In this document: positions 15,671-24,195 of the stretch, piece after piece
Numbering within the stretch: the first letter of the stretch is position 1
How the letters are laid out: every line of letters starts with the position of its first letter
NCBI RefSeq assembly: GCF_000472865.1
Contig: NZ_AXAP01000015.1
Span: forward strand, 62,001 to 126,000
Length of the DNA stretch: 64,000 nt
Direction of reading: 5' to 3'
Origin: Bradyrhizobium elkanii WSM2783
Lineage (GTDB): Bacteria > Pseudomonadota > Alphaproteobacteria > Rhizobiales > Xanthobacteraceae
Program-made: the position numbers and the translations under genes
The notes under the pieces: model-generated
What the model was told of the DNA's origin: nothing
The model's database searches: none
Seen by the model: the letters and a program-made list of their open reading frames with translations, nothing else

Positions 15671-15868
15671 GTGACGAAACCGAATTGCCCGGTGTGCCAT
15701 GGGCTGGGCTGGGTGTGCGAAAATCACCCTGATCGTCCTTGGACAGAGGAGGTTTGGGGATGCCAGTGCGGCGCCGGCATGCCATGCGAGGAATGTAACC
15801 GCGGCGACGGGATTGATGAGCCTGATGTGAGTGGGGTTCTTGACGAGACGCCGCCGATCAAACACTAG
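15671..15868 (+). CDS. Small Cys-rich zinc-binding protein (65 aa)
   Basis: GTG start. Cys pairs CPVCHGLGWVCENH, GCQCGAGMPC and CEEC give a DnaJ-like zinc-finger arrangement. This is the intact member of a small family whose decayed copies are seen on the minus strand near 20781-20803 and 21558-21579 (MKCLLCE start). Function unknown; the family is frequent in Bradyrhizobium. Confidence 0.65.
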   Translation: MTKPNCPVCHGLGWVCENHPDRPWTEEVWGCQCGAGMPCEECNRGDGIDEPDVSGVLDETPPIKH

Positions 15869-15967
15869 GGCGCGTACTCATTAGATCATCGTCGATGTCC
15901 GTTCGCCTCCACACCAACCGCCTTGTGCAACCGCAGCAAATGTCGCGACTGGCCACAAGGAGGCACT

Positions 15968-16519
15968 TTATTTCGGCCGGTTCAGCCATTCGTCGCGGGT
16001 GATCTCCCAAATCTCTTCCATCTGTCGGCCTGATACATACTCGTGATATTGAGTTCTTATCACTCGCATTCCGCTGCGCTCCGAAATCCGGCGTGATTTG
16101 AGATTGGCTACAGCTTTGGGCGCGCGAAGCACGGCTTTTCCGAGAACGCCAAACCAATAGTCCGTAACCGCGTCGCTTGCCTCTTGCATGAGGCCCTGGC
16201 CCTGCATGGTTGGGTCGAGCCAAAATGCGCGGTTTGCGTCAGACCCATCTATCAAACTGATTGCGCCGATCAGCCGATCGGGCTTTGCCGATAATCTTAT
16301 TGACCAATGCCACTGTGTTCCTTCTTCGATCGCTGGCAAAGCGATGTCGCGGATGTATGTCAGTGCTCCGTCGGAGGGATAGGGCCAAGGAACTCGGTTC
16401 GTCAAAAACCGAACGACTTCCCACTGTGGGAAAAGACGCTGCACTGCATCGGCATCCGCGATTTCTAGCGGCCGGAGAAGCAGGCGAGCGGTTGTTAGAA
16501 CTGGTACCTGAGCCTTCAT
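15968..16519 (-). CDS. GNAT-family N-acetyltransferase (RimJ/RimL type)
   Basis: 183 residues. Typical GNAT_3 pattern: TTARLLLRPLEIADADAV at the N-terminus, LIGAISLID as strand beta4, AFWLDPTMQGQGLMQEASDA as the acetyl-CoA-binding turn (variant of Q/RxxGxG/A), and KSRRISERSGMRV near the end. Substrate unknown; relatives acetylate ribosomal protein N-termini or small molecules. Confidence 0.85.
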   Translation of the reverse strand: MKAQVPVLTTARLLLRPLEIADADAVQRLFPQWEVVRFLTNRVPWPYPSDGALTYIRDIALPAIEEGTQWHWSIRLSAKPDRLIGAISLIDGSDANRAFWLDPTMQGQGLMQEASDAVTDYWFGVLGKAVLRAPKAVANLKSRRISERSGMRVIRTQYHEYVSGRQMEEIWEITRDEWLNRPK

Positions 16520-16886
16520 AGTAATTGAGTATTACACACAACAAGGGCTCTCGCCACTCGCACTCAAGGCGAGGCTACGCTCGCTGGTTGAGACATTGCT
16601 CTGTCAGCGCCCCTAGCATGTTTGCTGCCCCTGAAGAGACGCTCCGGGGCTTTCTTTTTGGGCGGCGAGGGCGGAAACGAATTTGAGTAGCACGTGTCAC
16701 AAGTGCACAGACGTCCTGCCCATGCCGCGCTTGGCTTGGCACGCAACCTCTCGGCCGATCGTCTCGATCCTCAAGCCCGGTGGTCGGCCAAAGAGGAGGC
16801 CGGCCCCGGCGCGCTCTCCAGTCGCGTCGCTGTGCACGATCCGTCCTGTGGAGACTACGCAACGAAGCATTGAACGCGCTGATCGA
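16520..16886. other. Gene-free stretch with one terminator-like hairpin
   Basis: No convincing coding frame in either strand. A GCCCC...GGGGC hairpin at 16627-16650 followed by TTTCTTTTT (16651-16659) looks like an intrinsic terminator on the plus strand without an upstream plus-strand gene, so this is probably decayed sequence. Confidence 0.4.
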
Positions 16887-17489
16887 TCAGAACTGATCCT
16901 GCACTCGACGATAGGCCGGATGCTTCGAGTTCTTGACCTTGACCCAGTGCGTGCACCGGCCTGCGAGGTAGGCGCGCTCGCGATGTTTCGACACCAGCCC
17001 CTCCAGCCCCATGCGGCAGGCGGCCTCGAACAGTTGAGGGCCGATATCGCCTTGCTCGAACGGGGCGACGAAGATGCCTTCGGAGTGACCGCGCAACAGC
17101 CGCGCGAGGTTTGCCTTGCGCATCGATAGCGGCAGCTTGCGGTGGTCGTCGCCATCGCCGGCCAGGATGTCGAAGGCGTAGAGCTGCACCTCGTGGTCGT
17201 GCTGTCGCGAATGCAGGCCATCGAAGTCGGAGATACCATCGACACCGAGCACCACTGCCTCGCCATCGATCACAAAGTGGCTCTGCCGGATCTTGCGCGC
17301 GGTCTCGACGATCCACGGGAAGCGCTTGGTCCAGTCGGACCCGCCCTTGGTTTTCAGGCGCACGCGGTCGCGCTCGCGGATCACCATCATCCGGTAGCCG
17401 TCATGCTTGATCTCGTGGAGCCAGTCCTTTCCGGCGGGAACGGATATGCCGCGGGTAGGAATACAGGGCTGAAAGATGTGCGCGGGCAC
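16887..17489 (-). CDS. Single-domain ATP-dependent DNA ligase next to Ku
   Basis: 200 residues: motif I EIKHDGYR (Lys28), III IDGEAVVL, ISDFDGL, IIIa LYAFDILAG, IV EGLVSKH, V HWVKVKN, ending HPAYRRVQDQF exactly like the 14004-14603 copy. The OB-fold half is absent. One base separates its ATG from the Ku stop, so it is translated with Ku. Role in Ku-dependent end joining is a strong contextual inference; whether it can seal alone is open. Confidence 0.82.
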   Translation of the reverse strand: MPAHIFQPCIPTRGISVPAGKDWLHEIKHDGYRMMVIRERDRVRLKTKGGSDWTKRFPWIVETARKIRQSHFVIDGEAVVLGVDGISDFDGLHSRQHDHEVQLYAFDILAGDGDDHRKLPLSMRKANLARLLRGHSEGIFVAPFEQGDIGPQLFEAACRMGLEGLVSKHRERAYLAGRCTHWVKVKNSKHPAYRRVQDQF

Positions 17490-17490
17490 G

Positions 17491-18336
17491 TTAGCCCGCC
17501 TTGCGCTTTTTCGCCGACTTCTTTGCTGGCGTCTTGGTCGGCCGTGCCGCCGGCGCGCCCTTCTCTGAGGCGAGGCTTTGGCGGAGCGCGTCCATCAAGT
17601 TGATGACGTTACCGGGCGCGACCCTTTTCACCGCGGCGATCGGCAGCCCATTCTGCTTCTTAGCCAGCAGTTCGGCTAACGCCGCCTCGTAATGGTCCTC
17701 GAATTTATCCGGCTCGAAATGGCCGCTCTTCTGCTCGACGATGTGCTTTGCGAGGTCGAGCATGTCCTTCGTGATCTTGACGTCCTGGATATCGTCAAAA
17801 TATTCGGACTCGTCGCGCACCTCGTAGGGGTAGCGGAGCAGCATGCCCATCAAACCCTTGTCGCGGGCCTCAAGCGCGATAACGTGCTCGCGGTTGGTTA
17901 GCACGACGCGGGCGAGAGCGACTTTATCAAGAGAGCGGATGGTTTCGCGAATGACGGCATAGGCATCGTGTCCGACCTTGCCATCAGGCACGATGTAGTA
18001 GGGCCGGACCAAGTAGAGGTCGTCGATTTCGCTCCGCGGCACGAATTCATCGATCTCAATCGTTCGCGTCGATTCTAGAGCGATGTTGTCCAGCTCGTCT
18101 TTTGTGACCTCGAGGTAGCGGTCCTTGTCGACCTGATAGCCCTTGACGATGTCCTCGTTGGAGACTTCTTCGCCGGTCTCGGCATCGACCTTCAGATACC
18201 GGATCCGGTGCCCGGTCTGCTTATTGATCTGGTTGAAGCTGATCTTCTCGGATTCCGAGGTCGCCGGAAACAGTGCGATGGGGCAGGTCACCAGGGACAG
18301 CCGCAGAAAGCCCTTCCAATTGGCGCGCGGGGCCAT
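17491..18336 (-). CDS. ku: Ku protein, DNA end-binding factor of NHEJ
   Basis: 281 residues. Opens MAPRANWKGFLRLSLVTCPI and continues with the bacterial Ku core (ISFNQINKQTGHRIRYLKVD, EDIVKGYQVDKDRYLEVT, DDLYLVRPYYIVPDG, LMGMLLRYPYEVRDE). The C-terminus is a Lys/Ala/Pro-rich tail (PAKKSAKKRK), typical of Ku tails that help threading on DNA or partner recruitment. Ku homodimers bind double-strand breaks and recruit the ligase, whose gene follows after one base. Confidence 0.95.
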   Translation of the reverse strand: MAPRANWKGFLRLSLVTCPIALFPATSESEKISFNQINKQTGHRIRYLKVDAETGEEVSNEDIVKGYQVDKDRYLEVTKDELDNIALESTRTIEIDEFVPRSEIDDLYLVRPYYIVPDGKVGHDAYAVIRETIRSLDKVALARVVLTNREHVIALEARDKGLMGMLLRYPYEVRDESEYFDDIQDVKITKDMLDLAKHIVEQKSGHFEPDKFEDHYEAALAELLAKKQNGLPIAAVKRVAPGNVINLMDALRQSLASEKGAPAARPTKTPAKKSAKKRKAG

Positions 18337-18411
18337 TTACTCAAAACTCCACCTGTACTGAATTGGCTCAATATAGGGGGAGGCGAGGGGAAGTGGAGTC
18401 GGAACTGCGAT

Positions 18412-18687
18412 TTAGCAGTCCGGACAGGTATCCCCGATGCTTGCCCTGACCTCATCCAGCGCGGCGATGCAGGCCTCGGGTGTAGCGCCTGGGAAGGGGT
18501 TCCTCCATGCTTCTTCGCGGGCTCGCTGCCAGGCATCCGGATCGCTTCGATCGATCCGGTGGCCATGATGAGGGCATTCGACCACCGCACCCTGGTCGAT
18601 CAACGCGCCGAGGGCCCAGCCTTGCAATGTGCGGTAAGCCGGGCGCGCTGATTGCAGCGGGAGCTTGCGTTGTGGGTGGGTTGGCAT
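18412..18687 (-). CDS. Conserved hypothetical protein (91 aa)
   Basis: Start at MPTHPQRKLP (18687). Contains CPHHGHRIDRSDPDAWQRAR and TCPDC at the very end; the His/Cys pairs could bind metal. A type I associate with Bradyrhizobium; no function known. Confidence 0.55.
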   Translation of the reverse strand: MPTHPQRKLPLQSARPAYRTLQGWALGALIDQGAVVECPHHGHRIDRSDPDAWQRAREEAWRNPFPGATPEACIAALDEVRASIGDTCPDC

Positions 18688-19035
18688 ATCGACGGCCCCG
18701 AATCGTTTCGATGCCGTGAAATATACCATTCCTGTCAACTCGCCCCGTTCGCGAGAGAGTTATTCCCGTTGTCCCGTGCTCCGGAGCTTGGAACACTACG
18801 GGCATTCGTCATCTCTCTTCGGGAAGGGCTCGTAAGCCTTATGGCCCAAGAACGTGCTTGCAAAACTTGCAGAGCCCGGCGCGTATCAAGCGCCTCTTTC
18901 GCCCTAGCTCGGCATTCGCCGATCTTGTCAACAATGTCCTGACGGTGCACCATCGCTTGAACCCCTCCAGCAGACGCGGCGGCTCGCCAGGTGCCGGGAC
19001 ATTGCAGACCGCGAATAGCCGACCCGGCATGTAAT
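18688..19035. other. Stretch without a supportable gene
   Basis: Minus-strand frames at 18735-18953 and 18839-19039 overlap each other and show no conserved pattern, apart from an MVHRQDIVDKIGECRARAKE start resembling small Bradyrhizobium proteins. Probably decayed gene debris. Confidence 0.35.
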
Positions 19036-19233
19036 TCAACGGCGAGGACGGCCTCTACGGGCGAAGACCAGACCAGCGAGTTTATCCGCCTCAGCTCGAA
19101 GCGCGCCGGCCTGTTTCATGGCTTCTATCCGATCTGGCCCCGGCGGCATGGCCCGCGCGTTCTCAAGGGCTTTTGTCGCTTGGGCATCCAGTTCGGCGCG
19201 CGACTGCCCATTTATGACACTGTCTTCCTTCAT
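19036..19233 (-). CDS. Small conserved hypothetical protein (65 aa)
   Basis: Helical, with ALENARAMPPGPDRIEAMKQ and a basic ending FARRGRPRR. This pattern is widespread in Bradyrhizobium as multiple paralogues. No function known. Confidence 0.55.
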   Translation of the reverse strand: MKEDSVINGQSRAELDAQATKALENARAMPPGPDRIEAMKQAGALRAEADKLAGLVFARRGRPRR

Positions 19234-19650
19234 CTAGCGCTTTGAGTTGCCCCGATCTTCGCCGAAGCCATGAAGAAAGGCTCGCTGCTGTTACCCAACC
19301 TCAATAGCATTTGACCTTCCTAGCCATAAAAGAAGTCGTCGAATGGAGTCCCCTCCAAGGCCGTGCGCGCCTCAAGACGCCGGACGATTCAGGACAGCGG
19401 GCGTGACCGACTCAGGAAGACGAACGACTCCCTTGCACCCGCAGCTTGTCCGATACTGGGGCTTTTTCTTGGCGGCGGCCAAGTTAGGAACGGAGCTGTC
19501 GTCGCGTCGTTATGCCGGTGCGCACACGAACACCAACCGTGTGAGCGACGCGCAAACAGCAGCTCGGTCCGACCCCCGGCCGGGCTGCTTTGTTTGTCAT
19601 AACATGACCAGCCATGTCCGCGAGCTAGTACAGGTCGAGGCCGTCGGATG
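19234..19650. repeat. Gene-free stretch with repeat copy B (19455-19600)
   Basis: From 'GGGGCTTTTT' through 'CAAGTTAGGAACGG', 'CCGTGTGAGC' and 'GCGCAAACAGCAGCTCGG' this matches 20889-21032 with many substitutions. It ends in a terminator-like hairpin AGCAGCTCGG / CCGGGCTGCT with TTGTTT tail (19558-19595). No gene recognised. Confidence 0.55.
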
Positions 19651-19863
19651 CTAGCTGCTTGCGCTCGTGGAAGGGGTCCTCGGAGACGTCGGGCTGAGAG
19701 GGAGGCCGGTACGGGCGAGGGCCTGAAGGGCTGACTCTTCTTCCGACAGCCGTCGCTCGATGTACTGTCGCTCCAGCTCCGTCAGCCGAGTTCTGAGCAA
19801 TTGGCGATAGCGGCGAATATTGTTGCGATGCGAGCGCATGCGAGCAATGGACTCGTCGATCAT
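19651..19863 (-). CDS. Small conserved hypothetical protein (70 aa)
   Basis: MIDESIARMRSHRNNIRRYR and TRLTELERQYIERRLSEEE form two amphipathic helices, likely a helical hairpin. A Bradyrhizobium-type multicopy family to my recollection. The C-terminal Ser/Pro/Thr-rich tail may be a derived extension. Confidence 0.6.
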   Translation of the reverse strand: MIDESIARMRSHRNNIRRYRQLLRTRLTELERQYIERRLSEEESALQALARTGLPLSPTSPRTPSTSASS

Positions 19864-19978
19864 CGTCGGTTCACCTAGTGTTGGCTATGTCGATCCTCTG
19901 GTGTTTAAGGGGAGGCCCCGTCAACGAAAATAGGTGGGACTGCGCGCCGATCAAGGAGCAATACTGACCCGATTCAGG

Positions 19979-20056
19979 CAAACAGCTCGGCACCTTCCGG
20001 CGTGATCTTCACCGCGCGCGATCACGCAAACAGCAGCTCGGCCGCGCTGCTTTGTT
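19979..20056. repeat. Composite scar: 3' end of the 22156-22419 gene fused to a terminator-like repeat
   Basis: 19979-20011 is nearly identical to the 3' coding end of the gene at 22156-22419 (minus strand, encoding [11 protein letters not shown]). It is followed directly by AGCAGCTCGG / GCTGCT with TTTGTTT (20032-20056). Confidence 0.6.
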
Positions 20057-20116
20057 TAGCTTTGTCATTGTCCTAATTTGGCTGCACCAAGCGACCGGCC
20101 ATGCATTAAGACGTTC

Positions 20117-20362
20117 ATGGCTGAGTCATTCGGCACCGAATACACGATTGTTGAAGTAACGGCGGACGACGCGATGACCCGCCCAAGCCAGCAACTTTGG
20201 GCCGCTGCCGCTAAACCGAGCCAAGCCCTTACTCTAGTTCTGACAGCGGTCCCAGAAGGTTGGACGGCGGAGGTTGCGACTGGACACGTGAGGCTCCAGC
20301 AATTGAAAGAGCTGCAAAACCTACACCTCAAGCCTGGCGAAGTGCACAAGCTGACGAGGTAG
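20117..20362 (+). CDS. Conserved hypothetical protein (81 aa)
   Basis: Start at MAESFGTEYT (20117) preferred to 20078. Beta-rich N-terminus (YTIVEVTADDA) and a C-terminal NLHLKPGEVHKLTR typical of a short family I associate with Bradyrhizobium. Function unknown. Confidence 0.5.
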   Translation: MAESFGTEYTIVEVTADDAMTRPSQQLWAAAAKPSQALTLVLTAVPEGWTAEVATGHVRLQQLKELQNLHLKPGEVHKLTR

Positions 20363-20462
20363 CCTCGGCTCATTGCCTTCACCGGGAAATGCGGCCTAGT
20401 TTATCGGGGAAGTGGCCGCGACGGGCGACACTAGTGGTGCCGGCGCGCCTGCCCCGTCTGCA

Positions 20463-20699
20463 ATGTTCCGCAACCGGGCGAAGCACCGCGCCTTCCAAGG
20501 GGCTACGCGACGTCGTTTCAAACAGCTTCAACCACTCGAAGAGCGGCTGATGGATGAGGCGAAGCGCCTCCGCGATGAAGCTAAAAAGCTCCCACTTGGT
20601 CGTGAACGGGAGAAGAAGTTACGTAAAGCGCGCTACGACGAAACCGCCGCCCAATTAGCCGAGTGGCTAACATCTCCCGGGCTAAGATCGCCGGTCTAG
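20463..20699 (+). CDS. Small helical protein, paralogue of 21709-21894 (78 aa)
   Basis: Shares RRRFKQLxPLxERLxxEAxxLR and EAKxLPxGxER...KLRKAR with the protein at 21709-21894, and ends in EWLTSPG. It carries 13 additional N-terminal residues. Abundant small family of Bradyrhizobium; function unknown. Confidence 0.6.
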   Translation: MFRNRAKHRAFQGATRRRFKQLQPLEERLMDEAKRLRDEAKKLPLGREREKKLRKARYDETAAQLAEWLTSPGLRSPV

Positions 20700-21310
20700 G
20701 TAAATAGCTCGGCGCCTTCCGGCGTGATCTTCACATAGGTGCGTAAGCCAGGGCAATCCGCGCTCGATCGCGGCGGCTTTCCTCGCAAAGAAGGCACTTC
20801 ATTGGTAATCCCCACGTTCCAAGGCTGGACATTGCCGTCAGCGGCGTATCATTAGCCTCAGCAGCTTCCCCCGATTCCCCCTGATGCTGGGGCTTTTTTG
20901 GGCGGCTGCACCAACTTCGGAACGGGCCTTTCGTGGCGAAGTTATGTAGATGCACACGGGAGCATCAGACCGTGTGAGCAGGCGCAAACGGCAGCTCGGT
21001 CCTACACTCGGCCGGGCTGCTCTATTTTGGTGATTCGATGCCCGTCATGTCAGTGGTCGGCCCGGGGACTCCGCTGACTCCTTGTTCTGGCCCGGCGCAT
21101 TTGCGCAATTGCCCCTGTTGTTGCAGGCCTGCGCAGGCGGAGCAACCGTCGTCAGGGCGACGACAAGAGCGGCAACCATCTGACGTCTCCTTTCTGACTG
21201 ATATTAAATTTGAAATAAAATAACATATAAAAAATTTTAAACATAATTAGTTAAATGCCAAACCTTCCTGACCATATCAAGTTCCGCTCCTTCCAAGGAG
21301 GGCGGCTCGT

Positions 21311-21523
21311 ATGCGCATTTCAATACGCACTGCCAAAAAGCTTCGCGAGCAAGTGGCGTCAGATAGGGACATACTCGCACGGAAGATGTCGGATTTACGT
21401 TTGCTTCGAAAAATCGTAGCCGACGCTGAAATTGCCGCTAGTTCCCGCGGCAGCAGACTGCGGGCATCGCTAAGACGAACCGCGCGCCCGGCGAACGTGG
21501 CAGAGGCCACAAATGCGGTCTGA
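21311..21523 (+). CDS. Possible small helical protein (70 aa)
   Basis: MRISIRTAKKLREQVASDRD followed by ARKMSDLRLLRKIVADAEIA is a plausible amphipathic helical peptide with a basic tail. It runs antisense to the decayed zinc-finger remnant, so only one, or neither, is a gene. Confidence 0.25.
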   Translation: MRISIRTAKKLREQVASDRDILARKMSDLRLLRKIVADAEIAASSRGSRLRASLRRTARPANVAEATNAV

Positions 21524-21579
21524 TCGCTTCGGTGATTCTCACAAACCCAACCTCTGTCTTCGCAAAGAAGGCACTTCAT
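21470..21579 (-). pseudogene. Remnant of CLLC/GWVCENH zinc-finger gene
   Basis: Begins MKCLLCEDRGWVCENH, matching the intact CPVCHGLGWVCENH protein at 15671-15868, but then leaves the conserved frame. A CGLCH segment in another frame may be its second Cys pair, suggesting a frameshift. Confidence 0.5.
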
Positions 21580-21708
21580 TTTCCGAGCGGTCTCCTATTC
21601 CCTAGGGACTCCAGCAACCTACATGCTGCTGGAATGTTAACGGCTATCACCAACTATCGGTGATGAGAACGCCGGGCAGCGCTCTCGCCCACTGTACGGA
21701 GCAGCGCC

Positions 21709-21894
21709 ATGTTTAAGCGGCGTCGTTTCAAACAGCTTCGACCGCTCACAGAACGCCTGATCGAAGAGGCGAAGTGGCTCCGCGAGGAGGCTAAGGTGCT
21801 GCCACCCGGCAGTGAGCGGAACAAGAAGTTACGGAAAGCGCGTGAGGACGAAGCCGCCGCCCATATCGCTGAGTGGCTAACATCTCCCGGCTAA
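21709..21894 (+). CDS. Small helical protein, paralogue of 20463-20699 (61 aa)
   Basis: MFKRRRFKQLRPLTERLIEE then AKWLREEAKVLPPGSERNKK and EWLTSPG. Highly charged helical hairpin; no known function. Two copies 1.2 kb apart fit the repeat-rich character of the region. Confidence 0.6.
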   Translation: MFKRRRFKQLRPLTERLIEEAKWLREEAKVLPPGSERNKKLRKAREDEAAAHIAEWLTSPG

Positions 21895-22155
21895 GACCGC
21901 CGATCTGAGTGCAATTCGCGCTTGGCACTTAACGCATGTTGCAGCGGCTCTACCCCGCCCGTGATTGTCTATTGGCGGTAGCCTCTGCGGCGTCTGCGCC
22001 GCGCCTCCATGCCCACTTAGATGCGCGGGCGCGGCACTGTAGCGGTAGCCCTTGTCAGCCCCAGCCCGTGCGCCTTAACGCGCGCCAATATTGCCTCCAA
22101 CGAACCACAAGAGGTGCGCTTGGGGTGCACGGCTCGGGCTGCGAGTCGGAGATTT

Positions 22156-22419
22156 CTAGACAAACAGCTCGGCACCTTCCGGCGTGATCTTCACGTAGGT
22201 GCCGCTCTCGTGCATCCAGAGCCACCCGCGCTCGATCGCGAGCTTTAGGCCCGCCCCGTATTCCGCCGGCTTGGCCTTGTCCTGAAAGAGCATCGGGTAG
22301 TTGATCTTCTCGATGTGGATGCGGCCGTCCTGCACGGGCTCGACGGCGTGCGCGATCTCCATCAAGCGGCGCGCCGCGGCTTCTGGATCGGCGTAGGTCC
22401 TATCTTCGACGAATTTCAT
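22156..22419 (-). CDS. Conserved hypothetical protein (87 aa), possible winged helix
   Basis: [18 protein letters not shown], then [31 protein letters not shown] and [14 protein letters not shown]; the '[13 protein letters not shown]' ending looks like a winged-helix wing. Its ATG overlaps the SRAP stop by 4 bases, so the two are translationally coupled. Fragments of its 3' end are scattered at 19979 and 20703. Confidence 0.6.
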   Translation of the reverse strand: MKFVEDRTYADPEAAARRLMEIAHAVEPVQDGRIHIEKINYPMLFQDKAKPAEYGAGLKLAIERGWLWMHESGTYVKITPEGAELFV

Positions 22420-23078
22420 GCTGCGAGTTTATCTTCCTTGTCGGGGCCGCGCATGACGATCTTTAGGGCGTCGTCCGGCAGCGGCCGCTGGAGCGCCTTG
22501 GCCTCATCCCATGGCGCGCGTAGCCAGACGTCGCGCTCCTCGTCCGTCGTGAGGATGACCGGCATGGCCTTGTCATGGATCGGTTCGACGACCGCGTTCG
22601 CCTCGGTGGTCAGGAAGCCATAGACGAGGTGAGGGCCGGGGACAGGCTTCGACTTGGTGCCGCGGTCGCCCTTGAACTCCGTCCAGATGCCAGCAAAGGC
22701 GGTAAGCGGCCGATCGTCGTTCAGCGCGAACCAGACCACGTCCTTTTTCTTCGTCTCCGGGTTAGGCTCGGGCGCGTATTCAGCAAAGCTGTTGAAGGGT
22801 ACGAGGCAGCGGTTTTCTGGCTTGAGCCAGGCGCGCCAGTATTTTGAAGCGGTATTGCGGATATTCGTTACTGGTCCTCCGGGCTTTTGCGGTGGCGGCG
22901 GCATGCCCCATCGCATCATGACCATCTCGCGACCGTCAGAGGCGTCGCGGATGACGGGCGCCGGATAGTCTGGAAATACGCCTGGCATCGGCGGCAAATT
23001 ACCCACGTAGCGGTTGAGGACGCGGAAGAGGGCGCGGATCGCTTCTTGGTTGGTCGTGATCGAGTAGAGATTACAGAT
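22416..23078 (-). CDS. SOS response-associated peptidase family protein (SRAP, YedK/HMCES-like), ATC at the start position
   Basis: 220 residues. SRAP proteins cap abasic sites in single-stranded DNA through a covalent thiazolidine to Cys2. Here the conserved N-terminus CNLYS follows ATC (23076-23078), not ATG. The other active-site signatures are kept: Asn in TNIRNTAS, Glu in NSFAEY, His in [11 protein letters not shown]. The upstream open frame (start 23165) would bury the Cys 32 residues inside, so if the protein is active it should start at ATC. Alternatives are a base error or loss of expression. Precedes and overlaps the 22156 gene. Confidence 0.8.
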   Translation of the reverse strand: MCNLYSITTNQEAIRALFRVLNRYVGNLPPMPGVFPDYPAPVIRDASDGREMVMMRWGMPPPPQKPGGPVTNIRNTASKYWRAWLKPENRCLVPFNSFAEYAPEPNPETKKKDVVWFALNDDRPLTAFAGIWTEFKGDRGTKSKPVPGPHLVYGFLTTEANAVVEPIHDKAMPVILTTDEERDVWLRAPWDEAKALQRPLPDDALKIVMRGPDKEDKLAA

Positions 23079-23094
23079 GGCGCACCTATACCGT

Positions 23095-23292
23095 TTATTT
23101 TGCGGGTCGATTGTGTCTTGCCAGCCAAAGCAGGAATGCGGCCAGCGCCAAGCCTGGCAAGCCAAACCAGAGCCATATTACGAAAGCTACGTCGTAGTCG
23201 ACGGGTTCTCGTGCGCTCAATGCGATCCAAAGCGCTAAGGCCGTCGGGAAAAGGCAAAAAACAGCCGTCAGACTAAACGCGTTTGATCTCAT
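23095..23292 (-). CDS. Small two-helix membrane protein (65 aa)
   Basis: Two hydrophobic spans ([20 protein letters not shown] and [20 protein letters not shown]) separated by a short acidic loop, basic ends. Function unknown; lies 16 bases upstream of the SRAP gene. Confidence 0.6.
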   Translation of the reverse strand: MRSNAFSLTAVFCLFPTALALWIALSAREPVDYDVAFVIWLWFGLPGLALAAFLLWLARHNRPAK

Positions 23293-23299
23293 GCTGACA

Positions 23300-23746
23300 T
23301 CAGTCTGCGGTGCCTCTGATCATGTGCTCGGAATAAACGTGCGCCTCAGTACCAGCAATGTCGATTGTGGCACCGCAGAAACAACGTGAAACTCCGGATG
23401 TCGTCTGCGTCGGTAGCTTCATCCCCGCTTCCCACATTGCGTGTTTCCAGGCGGTGAAGACCTGTGACTGTTGCCATGCCTGGAAATCGGCCTCGGTGCG
23501 GTTCGCCAGCAGCGCCTCCCAAGCGGCTTCAAAATCGGCGCGGGCGGCCTCGAAGGTCTCGGCGGTGCCGGTCTGGTGCTCGCCTGGTTTGGTCCCGGGA
23601 TAGAAGCCGCAGCTCCACTCCCACGGGGGCTCGGATCCCGGGGCGCCATTGCGCCTCGCAATGGTGCCGACGCACACGTCGCCGTAGTGAACGCGCCAGC
23701 ATTCCTCCGGCCGCGTTGGATCGCGCCGGCGCGTCAACTCGAGCAT
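23300..23746 (-). CDS. Conserved hypothetical protein (148 aa)
   Basis: Start at MLELTRRRDP (23746), overlapping the upstream stop. RVHYGDVCVGTIARRNGAP and WEWSCGFYPG are followed by FEAARADFEAAWEALLANRT, a pattern I recall as abundant in Bradyrhizobium. The C-terminus has a CFCGATIDIAG segment. No function known. Confidence 0.65.
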   Translation of the reverse strand: MLELTRRRDPTRPEECWRVHYGDVCVGTIARRNGAPGSEPPWEWSCGFYPGTKPGEHQTGTAETFEAARADFEAAWEALLANRTEADFQAWQQSQVFTAWKHAMWEAGMKLPTQTTSGVSRCFCGATIDIAGTEAHVYSEHMIRGTAD

Positions 23747-24195
23747 TAGTCCTCTCCGGGATAGCGCCGTTGCCGCGGCGCCACTTGATGCAGCTCCGTC
23801 GGTGGCCGCCTTCCCGCCTTGGCGCACTTCACACAGCGCAGCCTGCTTGCAAGATCATGGATGAACGTGGTGGCGGCGTGGGACAGGGTGGCGAGATCGA
23901 CGCTGCGCGGCGTCTTGCAGCGGGAGCACCTGATCTCGAGCCAGGCGTAGCCGCCATTGATGGCCTGATCGATCGTGGGCGACGGATCGATCGGGCCGCC
24001 ATCAGCCCACATCCGCTCGTTCCAGCTCTGGCAGGCGAGGCCGTCCGCCTCCCGGATCAGCGCCTCACCGGCGGCGCGCTTTTCGGCGGCGCGCTCCGCG
24101 AGAATCTTGGTCATCGCCCGCGCTTTCGTCAGCTCCTTTGCGAGCGCTTTCCGGTCGCCGCCGGATAGTGGGGTAGGGTGATGTTTCGGGGCCAT
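23746..24195 (-). CDS. Zinc-ribbon hypothetical protein (149 aa)
   Basis: Start MAPKHHPTP (24195). A helical charged N-terminal half is followed by CSRCKTPRSVDL and RLRCVKCAKAGRRP, two CxxC pairs about 33 residues apart (zinc ribbon). Coupled to the downstream gene by a 4-base overlap. Confidence 0.65.
   Translation of the reverse strand: MAPKHHPTPLSGGDRKALAKELTKARAMTKILAERAAEKRAAGEALIREADGLACQSWNERMWADGGPIDPSPTIDQAINGGYAWLEIRCSRCKTPRSVDLATLSHAATTFIHDLASRLRCVKCAKAGRRPPTELHQVAPRQRRYPGED

Larger units (their letters stand above)
20700..21708. other. Graveyard of repeats and gene scars
   Basis: No intact gene is supportable in this kilobase. It holds a fragment of the 22156-22419 gene (20703-20780) joined to the start of the CLLC zinc-finger family (20781-20803, minus), repeat copy C with its terminator-like hairpin (20889-21032; hairpin 20991-21027), an AT-rich patch (21190-21260), and a second CLLC-family start (minus, 21532-21579). 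Small hairpins CCAGCA/TGCTGG and ATCACC/GGTGAT follow near 21611-21676. Confidence 0.55.
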
